Below, piece by piece: positions 8,457-15,128 of a DNA stretch of 64,000 nucleotides. Source of the stretch: Streptomyces mutabilis (GTDB lineage Bacteria; Actinomycetota; Actinomycetes; Streptomycetales; Streptomycetaceae); NCBI RefSeq assembly GCF_014649815.1, contig NZ_BMTT01000010.1:62001-126000 (forward strand). The letters run 5' to 3'. Position numbers and translations under genes: made by a program. Under the pieces are notes generated by a model, which made no database searches, had not been told where the DNA came from, and worked only from the letters and a program-made list of their open reading frames with translations. The number at the start of each line of letters is the position of its first letter. Within the stretch, counting starts at the first letter, position 1.

Positions 8457-8484
8457 TGCTCGGCCGGGAAGGCCCGGCCGAGCA
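8457..8484. terminator. Bidirectional hairpin terminator
   Basis: A 12-bp stem (8457-8468 with 8473-8484) with an AAGG loop lies between the convergent SPFH gene and the beta-propeller gene. Confidence 0.7.
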
Positions 8485-8545
8485 CCTGCCGGGGCGGATC
8501 GCGGCCCGATCGCTCACCGTGTGCCGCGACGCCCCCTGGCGTGCG

Positions 8546-9922
8546 TCAGTCCGAGGTGACGTGGACCGTGACCGAGCCGTAGGCGGACGCGTGCCGTGTG
8601 TCGCCGTAGTACTGGACGGTGTACTGGACATCGCCCCTGGCCTTCGGCTGGTCGGTGTACTCGAACGTGCCGTCCGCGGCGACGCTCGCGGAGCCGATGA
8701 GCGTGCCCTCACCCGCCATGGGGTCGTCGATCCGCCAGATGTCCACGGTGTTGCCGGCGCCGAAGCCCACGGGCGCTTCGAGCTTCCCGGTCAGGGTGAG
8801 GTCCTGGTTCTGCGGCGACGAGGCCGGTGCCTGCACGGTGACGGTGGTGTCGACCCGCGGGTGGTTCAGGACCTTCAGCGTGAGGGACGAGGAACCGCTG
8901 GTCTCGGCGACCGCGAAGACCCGGCTGCCGTCCGGGGCCCAGGCCAGTCCGCCCGACACGAGGGTGGTGTCGGCGTAGTCGGAGGGCTCCGGGAAATCCC
9001 AGGCCGTGTAGGCCGTGGGGTTGCCCTGTGCGAAGAGGTGCACGTCGGGCGAGGACGGGCCGTAGACGCCCGCCGCTATCGTCCCGGCGGGGTCGATGGC
9101 CACTGCCGTGGGGGACCCGCTGGTGGTGTAGGTGCCGTTGTCCGCCAGGTCGGCCGTGCGCAGCGCCTGGTGGTAGTGGGCCGCGGCGCAGGCGACGACG
9201 ACCTGCTGCCCGTCCGGGGTCAGGGCGACGTCCTGCAGGCTCTCGCATCCGTCCGGCCCCGGATCGACGCGCCTCGCCTGGGTGTCGGCCTGACCGTTGC
9301 CCACGTCGTACACCGCCACGGCGGCCGTGTTGCCGTCGGACTCGGCTGCCACGAGAGTGTTCGGTGCCTGCGCTGTGGCGGCCAGGCGGGGCGAGCCCCG
9401 GAACGTGTCGAGGGCCTGGTTCCTCGTGACGACCGGCTGCGCACCGCTCAGATCCAGGGAGCCGAGAGCACCTCTCCAGGTGTCGAGGCTGTAGCCGAAC
9501 CAGATCTTGCCCCCGGCCAGCGCGAGGGAGGTCGGACCGGCATAGGCTCCCGCGCCGGTGCCGGTGTCGTACCGGGCGGTCTCCTGCAGGGTGACGGTGT
9601 CGATCGCGGCGATCGCGCCGGCGTCGCGGAGCGCCACGTACAGCGTCCTGGAGTCGCCGGACAGCGCGAACCCCCAGGCGCCGTCCGCACCGCTGATCTG
9701 TTTCACGACCTGGCCGGTGTAGTCGGTCACCACGACGCTGTCACCGAAGGGGTCACTGAGGAAGACCCGCTGGTGAACGGCGTCGACGGCCATGTCCCGG
9801 TACGAGCTGATCGGCAGAGGGGCACTGGTGTCCGCGGCGGCCGCGGACGTGCCGAGGCCGAGGAGCGAGAGGCTGAGAGCAGCGGAGAGCGCCGCTCTTT
9901 CGACGAACTGTCTCGTGCGCAC
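8546..9922 (-). CDS. Secreted YncE-like beta-propeller protein with C-terminal Ig-like domain
   Basis: A 458-residue exported protein. The GTG at 9922 gives a signal peptide with basic start (VRTRQFVERAA), hydrophobic core (LSAALSLSLLGLG) and an Ala-rich cleavage region (TSAAAAD). It is followed by repeated blades with DxxxxxVFLSDPFGDSVVV-, SLALAGGKIWFGYS-, DVALTPDGQQVVVAC- and LAWAPDGSRVFAV-type strands, typical of YVTN/YncE propellers. The last about 95 residues (VTVQAPASSPQNQDLTLTGK to the end) form an Ig-like beta-sandwich. Its role is likely extracellular binding; no catalytic motif is seen. The frame runs to 10075 upstream, but that part does not look like a leader. Confidence 0.85.
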   Translation of the reverse strand: MRTRQFVERAALSAALSLSLLGLGTSAAAADTSAPLPISSYRDMAVDAVHQRVFLSDPFGDSVVVTDYTGQVVKQISGADGAWGFALSGDSRTLYVALRDAGAIAAIDTVTLQETARYDTGTGAGAYAGPTSLALAGGKIWFGYSLDTWRGALGSLDLSGAQPVVTRNQALDTFRGSPRLAATAQAPNTLVAAESDGNTAAVAVYDVGNGQADTQARRVDPGPDGCESLQDVALTPDGQQVVVACAAAHYHQALRTADLADNGTYTTSGSPTAVAIDPAGTIAAGVYGPSSPDVHLFAQGNPTAYTAWDFPEPSDYADTTLVSGGLAWAPDGSRVFAVAETSGSSSLTLKVLNHPRVDTTVTVQAPASSPQNQDLTLTGKLEAPVGFGAGNTVDIWRIDDPMAGEGTLIGSASVAADGTFEYTDQPKARGDVQYTVQYYGDTRHASAYGSVTVHVTSD

Positions 9923-10455
9923 GTTATTGGTCGCTTTCCTTCTTCGAGGACATCGTCCGGTGGTGAGCACCGCTGACAGCAGGACGGGCACAGCGGCCGG
10001 GCACTGTGCCCGTCCTGCCGCTGTCGTGATCGACAGACGGCACTTACCCAGCGCACACGCCCACGCAGACGTCACAGCGTCCGCAACGGCGACGTCGTTT
10101 GTCCGCGATGCCCGACGTCGGGCGATGGATCGACCGGGTGACCGAGACCCGGCAGCGGCTGGCCCGGCTGGACCCCGGCGGAGGACCGGCCCGCCCCGCT
10201 CGGACGACGCGAGTCACGGCTCTTCGTACGGTGACGACTCCGCGTCCGACCACAGTGGGAGCAGCACGTCCGGATACGGCGACGAGTCCTACTGGCGTGG
10301 TGGGGCCGTCCGCTGCCTCCCCGGCGCAGGCGAAGGGCCCGACGCCGGGGGCGTCCACCCCTTGTGCGTACGTCGAGCAGAGGTGCCGTCCGGCCGGTGA
10401 GGGGAGGAACGGCGCCCCGGCTGCCTGCCGCTGGGTTACTCGGCGACGCTGGGGA
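9923..10455. other. Gene-poor stretch upstream of the propeller gene, probably degraded
   Basis: It contains the large hairpin at 9979-10018 and the promoter region of the propeller gene. Around 10108-10180 one plus frame reads like a protein start (MPDVGRWIDRVTETRQRLAR) and about 10210-10300 another frame gives a Ser/Gly/Asp-rich tail. This could be a frameshifted relic, but I cannot assign it to a family. Confidence 0.35.
9979..10018. other. Strong 15-bp hairpin upstream of the propeller gene
   Basis: Arms 9979-9993 and 10004-10018 pair perfectly with a 10-nt loop, and outer bases extend the stem with one bulge. It lies 57 bp 5' of the GTG of the secreted propeller protein, so it may be a leader structure, an attenuator or a terminator of a lost upstream gene. 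Confidence 0.5.
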
Positions 10456-10547
10456 GCGGCGAGTGCCTGTGCCCAGCGGACGTCCTTCAGTTCGGCCAGA
10501 TCCGCGATGGTCTTGACCCCGAACGCCTCCCGGATCAGCTCGCCGTC
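10456..10547 (-). pseudogene. Fragment of a helix-hairpin-helix (DUF4332-like) gene
   Basis: The minus frame reads DGELIREAFGVKTIADLAEL followed by KDVRWAQALAA, nearly identical to residues about 38-68 of the intact 72-residue protein at 22536-22754. The N-terminal half and the natural C-terminus are missing. The fragment begins six bases from the last recognisable arsT codon, so it marks a deletion or recombination junction. Confidence 0.8.
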
Positions 10548-10603
10548 GAGCAGGGGCCCGACCCGATGATGACGACCTCGCGGACGTCCGTGGCCGTGCT
10601 CAT
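10535..10603 (-). pseudogene. 5' stub of thioredoxin reductase gene (arsT/trxB)
   Basis: It starts ATG at 10603, overlapping the arsC stop by the ATGA arrangement, and reads MSTATDVREVVIIGSGP, the FAD-binding start of thioredoxin reductases. Homology ends at 10553 and the frame stops at 10535 after five unrelated codons. Related actinobacterial ars operons carry a complete arsT here to recycle thioredoxin for ArsC. Here only about 17 of roughly 320 codons remain, so ArsC must rely on another thioredoxin reductase. Confidence 0.85.
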
Positions 10604-11013
10604 GACTGCGGTTCCGGCGCGATCTCCTTGATCAGACCCTCGACCAGCACCTTGATTTCGTCGCGGATCGGGCGGACGGCCTCGACGCCCTGGCCGGCCG
10701 GGTCCTCCAGCTGCCAGTCCAGGTAGCGCTTGCCGGGGAAGACCGGGCAGGTGTCGCCGCAGCCCATGGTGATGCAGACGTCGGACTCCTTGACCGCGTC
10801 CACGGTCAGCATCTTCGGCACCTCGGCGGAGATGTCGACGCCTACCTCACGCATCGCCTCGACGGCGGCGGGGTTGACGTTCTCGCCCGGGTCGGAGCCG
10901 GCGGAACGGACCTCGACGCGGTCCCCGGCCAGGTGGGTCAGCCACGCGGCGGCCATCTGCGAGCGGCCGGCGTTGTGGACACAGACGAACAGCACGGAGG
11001 GCTTGTCGGACAT
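10600..11013 (-). CDS. arsC: Arsenate reductase, thioredoxin-dependent (LMW phosphatase fold)
   Basis: A 137-residue ArsC that reduces arsenate to arsenite for export. The catalytic P-loop C-x5-R-S is seen as CVHNAGRS (Cys11 to Ser18), and the redox cysteines are in MGCGDTCPVFPGKRYLDW. The length fits the thioredoxin- or mycoredoxin-linked type of actinobacteria. The ATG at 11013 is used; the frame continues to 11043 without homology. It is divergent from arsR-acr3-arsO across a 92-bp control region, and is followed by the truncated arsT. Confidence 0.96.
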   Translation of the reverse strand: MSDKPSVLFVCVHNAGRSQMAAAWLTHLAGDRVEVRSAGSDPGENVNPAAVEAMREVGVDISAEVPKMLTVDAVKESDVCITMGCGDTCPVFPGKRYLDWQLEDPAGQGVEAVRPIRDEIKVLVEGLIKEIAPEPQS

Positions 11014-11083
11014 CAGGAGGTCTCTCTTGTCTCGCGACGGCATCAGGCGCCAATGACTTCAGCACCCGGTGGTGTCAGCCACC

Positions 11084-11103
11084 ACTGATGTGAAAGTATC
11101 AGT
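11084..11103. promoter_or_regulatory. Candidate ArsR operator in the arsC/arsR divergent promoter
   Basis: ACTGAT (11084-11089), 8-nt spacer, ATCAGT (11098-11103): a perfect 6-bp inverted repeat ending 2 bp before the arsR ATG, in the only gap between divergent ars transcripts. There is no Shine-Dalgarno before arsR, so arsR mRNA may be leaderless and a bound repressor would block both transcripts. Confidence 0.5.
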
Positions 11104-11105
11104 AC

Positions 11106-11414
11106 ATGATGACGTCAGTCGACACTGACCTGATCCGGGTTCTGGCGGACCCGCTCAGGCTCCAGATCGTGACCCTGCTCGCCAAAGAGACGCTGTGCAC
11201 CACCCACCTCGTGGAGGAGACGGGCGCCCGGCAGACCAACCTCTCCAACCACCTGAGAGTGCTGCGCGAGGCCGGCTTCGTCGAGACGGAGCCGTGCGGC
11301 CGCTACACGTACTACAAGGTCCGTCCGGACGTCATCGCCTCGCTCGCAGGCCAGTTCGCCGATCTGGCCGAGTCCGCCCGCACCGCCGCCGAGAACAAGA
11401 GGGCCTGTCCGTGA
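11106..11414 (+). CDS. arsR: ArsR-family metalloregulator
   Basis: A 102-residue winged-helix repressor that should release DNA on binding As(III)/Sb(III). The recognition helix is TNLSNHLRVLREAGFVE and the wing GRYTYYKVRPD. Candidate arsenic ligands are Cys31 (ETLCTTHL), Cys64 (TEPCGRY) and Cys101 near the C-terminus; the canonical CVC motif is absent, so it belongs to a different ligand class from the second ArsR at 13686. The stop overlaps the acr3 GTG start (GTGA), so the two are translationally coupled. Confidence 0.95.
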   Translation: MMTSVDTDLIRVLADPLRLQIVTLLAKETLCTTHLVEETGARQTNLSNHLRVLREAGFVETEPCGRYTYYKVRPDVIASLAGQFADLAESARTAAENKRACP

Positions 11415-12520
11415 CCCCCACCGAAGCACCCGCGACGACCGCCGAGGAGTCCTCCGTCGTCGCGAGGCTGTCGACGCTCGACCGCTTCCTCGCCGTATGG
11501 ATCCTCATCGCCATGGCCGTGGGCCTCGGCTTGGGCCGAGCCGTCCCGGGCCTGAACGACGCCCTCGCCGAGGTCGAGATCGGTGGCATCTCCCTGCCGA
11601 TCGCCATCGGCCTGCTGATCATGATGTATCCGGTCCTGGCCAAGGTCCGTTACGACAAGCTCGACGCCGTCACGGGCGACCGCAGGCTCATGGCCTCCTC
11701 GTTGGTGATCAACTGGATCGTCGGCCCGGCGGTGATGTTCGCGCTCGCGTGGATCTTCCTGCCCGACCTGCCCGAGTACCGCACCGGCCTGATCATCGTC
11801 GGCCTGGCCCGCTGCATCGCCATGGTCATCATCTGGAACGACCTGGCCTGCGGCGACCGTGAGGCGGCGGCCGTCCTGGTCGCGCTGAACTCGGTCTTCC
11901 AGGTGCTGGCCTTCGGCCTGCTCGGCTGGTTCTACCTCGACCTGCTGCCCGGCTGGCTCGGCCTGGGTGGCGGCGAGCACCTCGACATCTCCATGTGGAA
12001 GATCGCCCTGAACGTCGTCATCTTCCTCGGCGTCCCGCTGCTGGCCGGCTTCCTCACCCGCCGTATCGGCGAGAAGAAGCTCGGCCGCGAGAAGTACGAG
12101 ACCAAGTTCCTGCCGAGGATCGGCCCCTGGGCGCTCTACGGCCTCCTCTTCACGATCGTCATCCTCTTCGCCCTGCAGGGCAAGACCATCACCTCCCAGC
12201 CGCTCGACGTCGCCCGCATCGCGCTGCCGCTGCTGGTGTACTTCGCCGTGATGTGGGCCGGGACCTTCCTGCTGGGCAAGGCGATCGGCCTCGCCTACGA
12301 CCGCACGGCCACCCTCGCCTTCACCGCCGCCGGCAACAACTTCGAGCTGGCCATCGCCGTCGCCATCGCCACCTTCGGCGTCACCTCCGGTCAGGCCCTC
12401 TCCGGCGTCGTGGGACCGCTCATCGAGGTGCCCGTCCTGATCGGCCTGGTCTACGTGTCCCTGGCCTGGCGCAAGAGGTTCACCCCGTCCGCTCCGACCA
12501 CCGAGGGCAGGGACCGGTGA
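11411..12520 (+). CDS. acr3: Arsenite efflux permease, ACR3 family
   Basis: A 369-residue, ten-helix membrane carrier that exports arsenite. Diagnostic segments are LLIMMYPVLAKVRYDKL, GLARCIAMVIIWNDLACGD (with the conserved Cys of ACR3) and TAAGNNFELAIAVAIATFG. The GTG start at 11411 overlaps the arsR stop. It is followed immediately (TGATG) by a 14-codon micro-ORF and then arsO. It works with ArsC, which makes its substrate, under ArsR control. Confidence 0.97.
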   Translation: MTPTEAPATTAEESSVVARLSTLDRFLAVWILIAMAVGLGLGRAVPGLNDALAEVEIGGISLPIAIGLLIMMYPVLAKVRYDKLDAVTGDRRLMASSLVINWIVGPAVMFALAWIFLPDLPEYRTGLIIVGLARCIAMVIIWNDLACGDREAAAVLVALNSVFQVLAFGLLGWFYLDLLPGWLGLGGGEHLDISMWKIALNVVIFLGVPLLAGFLTRRIGEKKLGREKYETKFLPRIGPWALYGLLFTIVILFALQGKTITSQPLDVARIALPLLVYFAVMWAGTFLLGKAIGLAYDRTATLAFTAAGNNFELAIAVAIATFGVTSGQALSGVVGPLIEVPVLIGLVYVSLAWRKRFTPSAPTTEGRDR

Positions 12521-12564
12521 TGCACTGCCCGGACACCACGTGCGCTGCGGCACGCGCGGCATGA
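12520..12564 (+). CDS. 14-residue micro-ORF coupling acr3 to arsO
   Basis: ATG at 12520 shares its A with the acr3 stop (TGATG) and its own stop overlaps the arsO start (ATGA). It encodes MHCPDTTCAAARAA, with two cysteines. The exact double overlap suggests it is translated and relays ribosomes from acr3 to arsO. Whether the peptide itself has a function, such as As(III) binding through Cys3 and Cys8, is unknown. It may also be chance. Confidence 0.4.
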   Translation: MHCPDTTCAAARAA

Positions 12565-13625
12565 CACAGCACACCGACGTGGTGGTGATCGGCGGCGGCC
12601 AGGCAGGGCTCGCCGCCGGCTACCACCTGCGCCGCCAGGGCCTGGACTTCGTCGTCCTCGACGCCCAGGCCACCCCCGGCGGAGCCTGGCAGCACACCTG
12701 GGACTCCCTGCACCTGTTCTCCCCCGCCGCCTTCTCCTCCCTTCCCGGCCGCCTCATGCCGGTGCAACCGGGCGGGGAGTACCCCGAGGCCGGGCATGTG
12801 GTGGCCTACCTGAGCGACTACGAGAAGCGGTACGACCTCCCCGTGCAGCGGCCGGTCCAGGTCGTCGGCGTGCACGACGAAGGACGGCTGCTGAGAGTCG
12901 AGACCGACTCAAGCACCTGGCGCGCCCGAGCGGTGATCAGCGCGACCGGCACCTGGTGGCGCCCCTTCCTCCCCGCCGTACCGGGCCGCGGGGACTTCGA
13001 GGGCCGTCAACTGCACACCGTCTCCTACCGCAGACCGCAGGACTTCGCGGGCCGGCGAGTGATCGTCGTCGGAGGCGGCAACTCGGGCGCCCAGATCGCC
13101 GCCGACCTCGCGTACGACACCGAGCTGACCTGGGTGACCCGGCGCCCGCCCCGCTACCTCGCCGACGACATCGACGGCCGCGCCCTGTTCGACGCGGCCA
13201 CCGCCCGCCGCCGGGCCCTCGACGCCGGCCGCACCGACACGGGAGGCGTCGCCTCGCTCGGCGACATCGTCGCCGTACCGCCGGTCCGGGAGGCTCGCGA
13301 CGCCGGGCGGCTCAAGGCGTCCCCCATGTTCGGAGGTTTCGACCGCGAGGGCGCCGTATGGGCCGACGGCACACGGGCGCCCGCCGACGCCGTGATCTGG
13401 TGCACCGGCTTCCGCCCTGCGCTTTCGCACCTGGCGCCCCTCGGTCTGCGCGGCCGACGCGGGCACATCGCCACGGTGGGCACGCGGGCCGCGGACGAGC
13501 CACGCCTGCACCTCCTCGGCTACGGCGACTGGACCGGCCCCGCCTCCGCCACCCTCATCGGCGTCGGACGACCGGCCCGCGACGCCGCCCGCGCTGTCGC
13601 CGAACTCGTCGACGCCGCGAAGTGA
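12561..13625 (+). CDS. arsO: ArsO-type flavin-binding monooxygenase
   Basis: A 354-residue FAD/NAD(P)H monooxygenase. The FAD Rossmann motif VVVIGGGQAGLAAGYHL is at the N-terminus, the second nucleotide fold VIVVGGGNSGAQIAADL lies mid-protein, and the C-terminal closing motif is VIWCTGFRPALSHL. Genes of this kind accompany arsR-acr3 in Streptomyces ars clusters (arsO), and their exact arsenic chemistry is not firmly settled. The ATG at 12561 is preferred over a GTG at 12540 because it is the family start and couples to the micro-ORF. Confidence 0.92.
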   Translation: MTQHTDVVVIGGGQAGLAAGYHLRRQGLDFVVLDAQATPGGAWQHTWDSLHLFSPAAFSSLPGRLMPVQPGGEYPEAGHVVAYLSDYEKRYDLPVQRPVQVVGVHDEGRLLRVETDSSTWRARAVISATGTWWRPFLPAVPGRGDFEGRQLHTVSYRRPQDFAGRRVIVVGGGNSGAQIAADLAYDTELTWVTRRPPRYLADDIDGRALFDAATARRRALDAGRTDTGGVASLGDIVAVPPVREARDAGRLKASPMFGGFDREGAVWADGTRAPADAVIWCTGFRPALSHLAPLGLRGRRGHIATVGTRAADEPRLHLLGYGDWTGPASATLIGVGRPARDAARAVAELVDAAK

Positions 13626-13685
13626 TCCGCGTGCGGTCAGCCGCAAGGGTGCGAACGCGGCGATGACGGACGTGGTCGAGCGGGA

Positions 13686-14051
13686 CTACCGGACGGTCAG
13701 CAGCTGTCCCATGGCCGCCAGCACCGACGGTTCGACGCGGTAGTAGACCCAGGTGCCGCGCCGCTCGGAGGTGAGCAGGCCGGCCTCCTTGAGCTTCTTG
13801 AGGTGGTGGGAGACGGTCGGCTGGGAGACGCCGACGTCGGAGATGTCGCACACACACGCCTCGCCGCCCTCGTGCGAGGCGACGGCCGAGAAGAGGCGCA
13901 GCCGTACCGGGTCCCCGAGCGCCTTGAACATGCGCGCCGTCCGCTCGGCCTCCTCGGCGGTGAAGGGGCGCTCGCTCAACGGCGGGCAGCACGGCACCAC
14001 GGCGTCGGGGGCCTCGGGTTCCACGAGCGGCAGCGCCTTGACGTTCGGCAT
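13686..14051 (-). CDS. arsR: ArsR-family metalloregulator (CVC type), in frame with upstream monooxygenase remnant
   Basis: A 121-residue ArsR repressor. The DNA-binding helix is QPTVSHHLKKLKEAGLL, the wing RRGTWVYYRVEP, and the arsenic site GEACVCDISDVG carries the classic C-V-C; a further CC pair lies near residue 21. The ATG at 14051 directly follows a sequence shared with the promoter at 14826. The reading frame has no stop upstream and continues into the truncated monooxygenase, so a 370-residue fusion starting at 14798 could also be made. Confidence 0.88.
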   Translation of the reverse strand: MPNVKALPLVEPEAPDAVVPCCPPLSERPFTAEEAERTARMFKALGDPVRLRLFSAVASHEGGEACVCDISDVGVSQPTVSHHLKKLKEAGLLTSERRGTWVYYRVEPSVLAAMGQLLTVR

Positions 14052-14798
14052 ACGTCTATGTTGACACATGTCGAACCAGGGCTCCATGGAGTCAGTGGGC
14101 GCGAAGTCGGGCGGCGAGCGCAGGAACCGGCCCCCGGGCAGAACGTCGATCCCCGTCACGTTCAGCCACCGGTGCAATTCCCGGCCCAGCACGCGCTGCC
14201 GGGCGAAGCGCACCGGATGGCGCGCCGCGAGGGTGACCCGCGCGTGCGCCGCCAGTTCGGCGGCGATCTGCACCGCGGAGTTCCCGGCACCGACGACCAC
14301 CACTCGCTGCCCGGCGAAGGGCTGGGGCGCTCGGTACTCGGCGGCGTGCAGCACGGTCCCCGCGAAGTCCTCAAGTCCTGGAAGACCCGGGCGACAGGGG
14401 CGGCCGAAGGACCCGGGCGCCGCCACGACACTCCGGGTCGACAGACGGCGCCCGTCCTCCAGGGTGAGGGTGAAGCCCCCGTCCGCGGTGGCCACCTCCC
14501 GCACGCGCGCTCCGGTGCGGATGTCGGCGTCCAGGCGGTCGGCGTAACGCAGCAGGTAGGCGACGACCTCGTCCCGGTGCGGGTAGCGGTCGGGATCGCC
14601 GCCGAACGGCAGGCCGGGCAGCGAGCTGTGGCCGACCGGGGAGAACAGGGTGAGGCTGTCGTAGTACCGCGGCCACGACCCGGACGCCTGTGCCGACGCC
14701 TCCAGGACGACCGGCTCCCTCCCTTGCCTGCGCAGTGCGTGTGCGGTGGCCAGGCCGGACTGGCCACCCCCGATCACTGCGACGTCTACGTGTTCCAT
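14052..14798 (-). pseudogene. C-terminally truncated flavin monooxygenase fused in frame to arsR
   Basis: 249 codons from ATG 14798: FAD motif VAVIGGGQSGLATAHALRRQ and second Rossmann motif VVVVGAGNSAVQIAAEL, ending near VLPGGRFLRSPPDFAP. It is related to the arsO at 12561 but lacks about 100 C-terminal residues including the closing ATG-type FAD/NADP motif. No stop codon occurs before the arsR start. It may be an inactive deletion product, or a genuine monooxygenase-ArsR fusion. It is divergent from the ArsI operon with which it shares a 106-bp promoter region. Confidence 0.7.
14054..14075. promoter_or_regulatory. Candidate ArsR operator at arsR (copy 1)
   Basis: GTCTAT-G-TTGAC-N5-TCGAA, sharing 16 of 22 positions with the site at 14826-14847. 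It lies 2 bp upstream of the arsR ATG, now inside the reading frame of the monooxygenase remnant. This supports the view that arsR keeps its own promoter. Confidence 0.55.
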
Positions 14799-14825
14799 AG
14801 CTCGCACCCTCCCGTTTCGATGAAT

Positions 14826-14847
14826 GTCTATCTTGACGTGCATCGAA
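14826..14847. promoter_or_regulatory. Candidate ArsR operator/promoter of the ArsI operon (copy 2)
   Basis: GTCTAT-C-TTGAC-N5-TCGAA overlaps a TTGACG -35-like box on the plus strand, with TAATGC about 16 bp downstream as a possible -10. TCGATG/CATCGA half-sites at 14817-14822 and 14841-14846 flank it. It sits between the divergent monooxygenase remnant and the ArsI operon. Confidence 0.55.
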
Positions 14848-14904
14848 TCAGGTGTAATGCTGGCGGCACAAGCCATCGACGAATATCAAAACAAGGACTC
14901 AGTA

Positions 14905-15072
14905 ATGGCTGTCGCCTGGATCCGTAGCGTCTTCACCCCCTCTACCGCCCGCTGCCTGGCCGGCGTCCACTTCTGCGACAGCTGCGCCCACGTGTGCGAC
15001 AGGGCCTGCCGGGCCCGGACCCAGCGCCGCAGCGCTCGGCTCGCGACGGCACCGCACACCCACCTCCGCTGA
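14905..15072 (+). CDS. Small Cys-rich protein leading the ArsI operon
   Basis: A 55-residue basic protein with the cluster CLAGVHFCDSCAHVCDRACR, that is five cysteines in 20 residues, followed by an Arg-rich tail (RARTQRRSARL). AAGGAC precedes the ATG at 14905. The cysteine spacing (CDSC, then C-x3-C) could bind zinc or arsenite. Similar small FCDxCAxVC proteins are, as far as I recall, common in actinobacteria next to oxidoreductases, without known function. It is 56 bp upstream of the FAD oxidoreductase gene and probably co-transcribed with it. Confidence 0.6.
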   Translation: MAVAWIRSVFTPSTARCLAGVHFCDSCAHVCDRACRARTQRRSARLATAPHTHLR

Positions 15073-15128
15073 GCCGTCCAACGCTCCGTCTCCGCCCATC
15101 CGAGCAAGGAATCGAAGGAAGCACCGCC

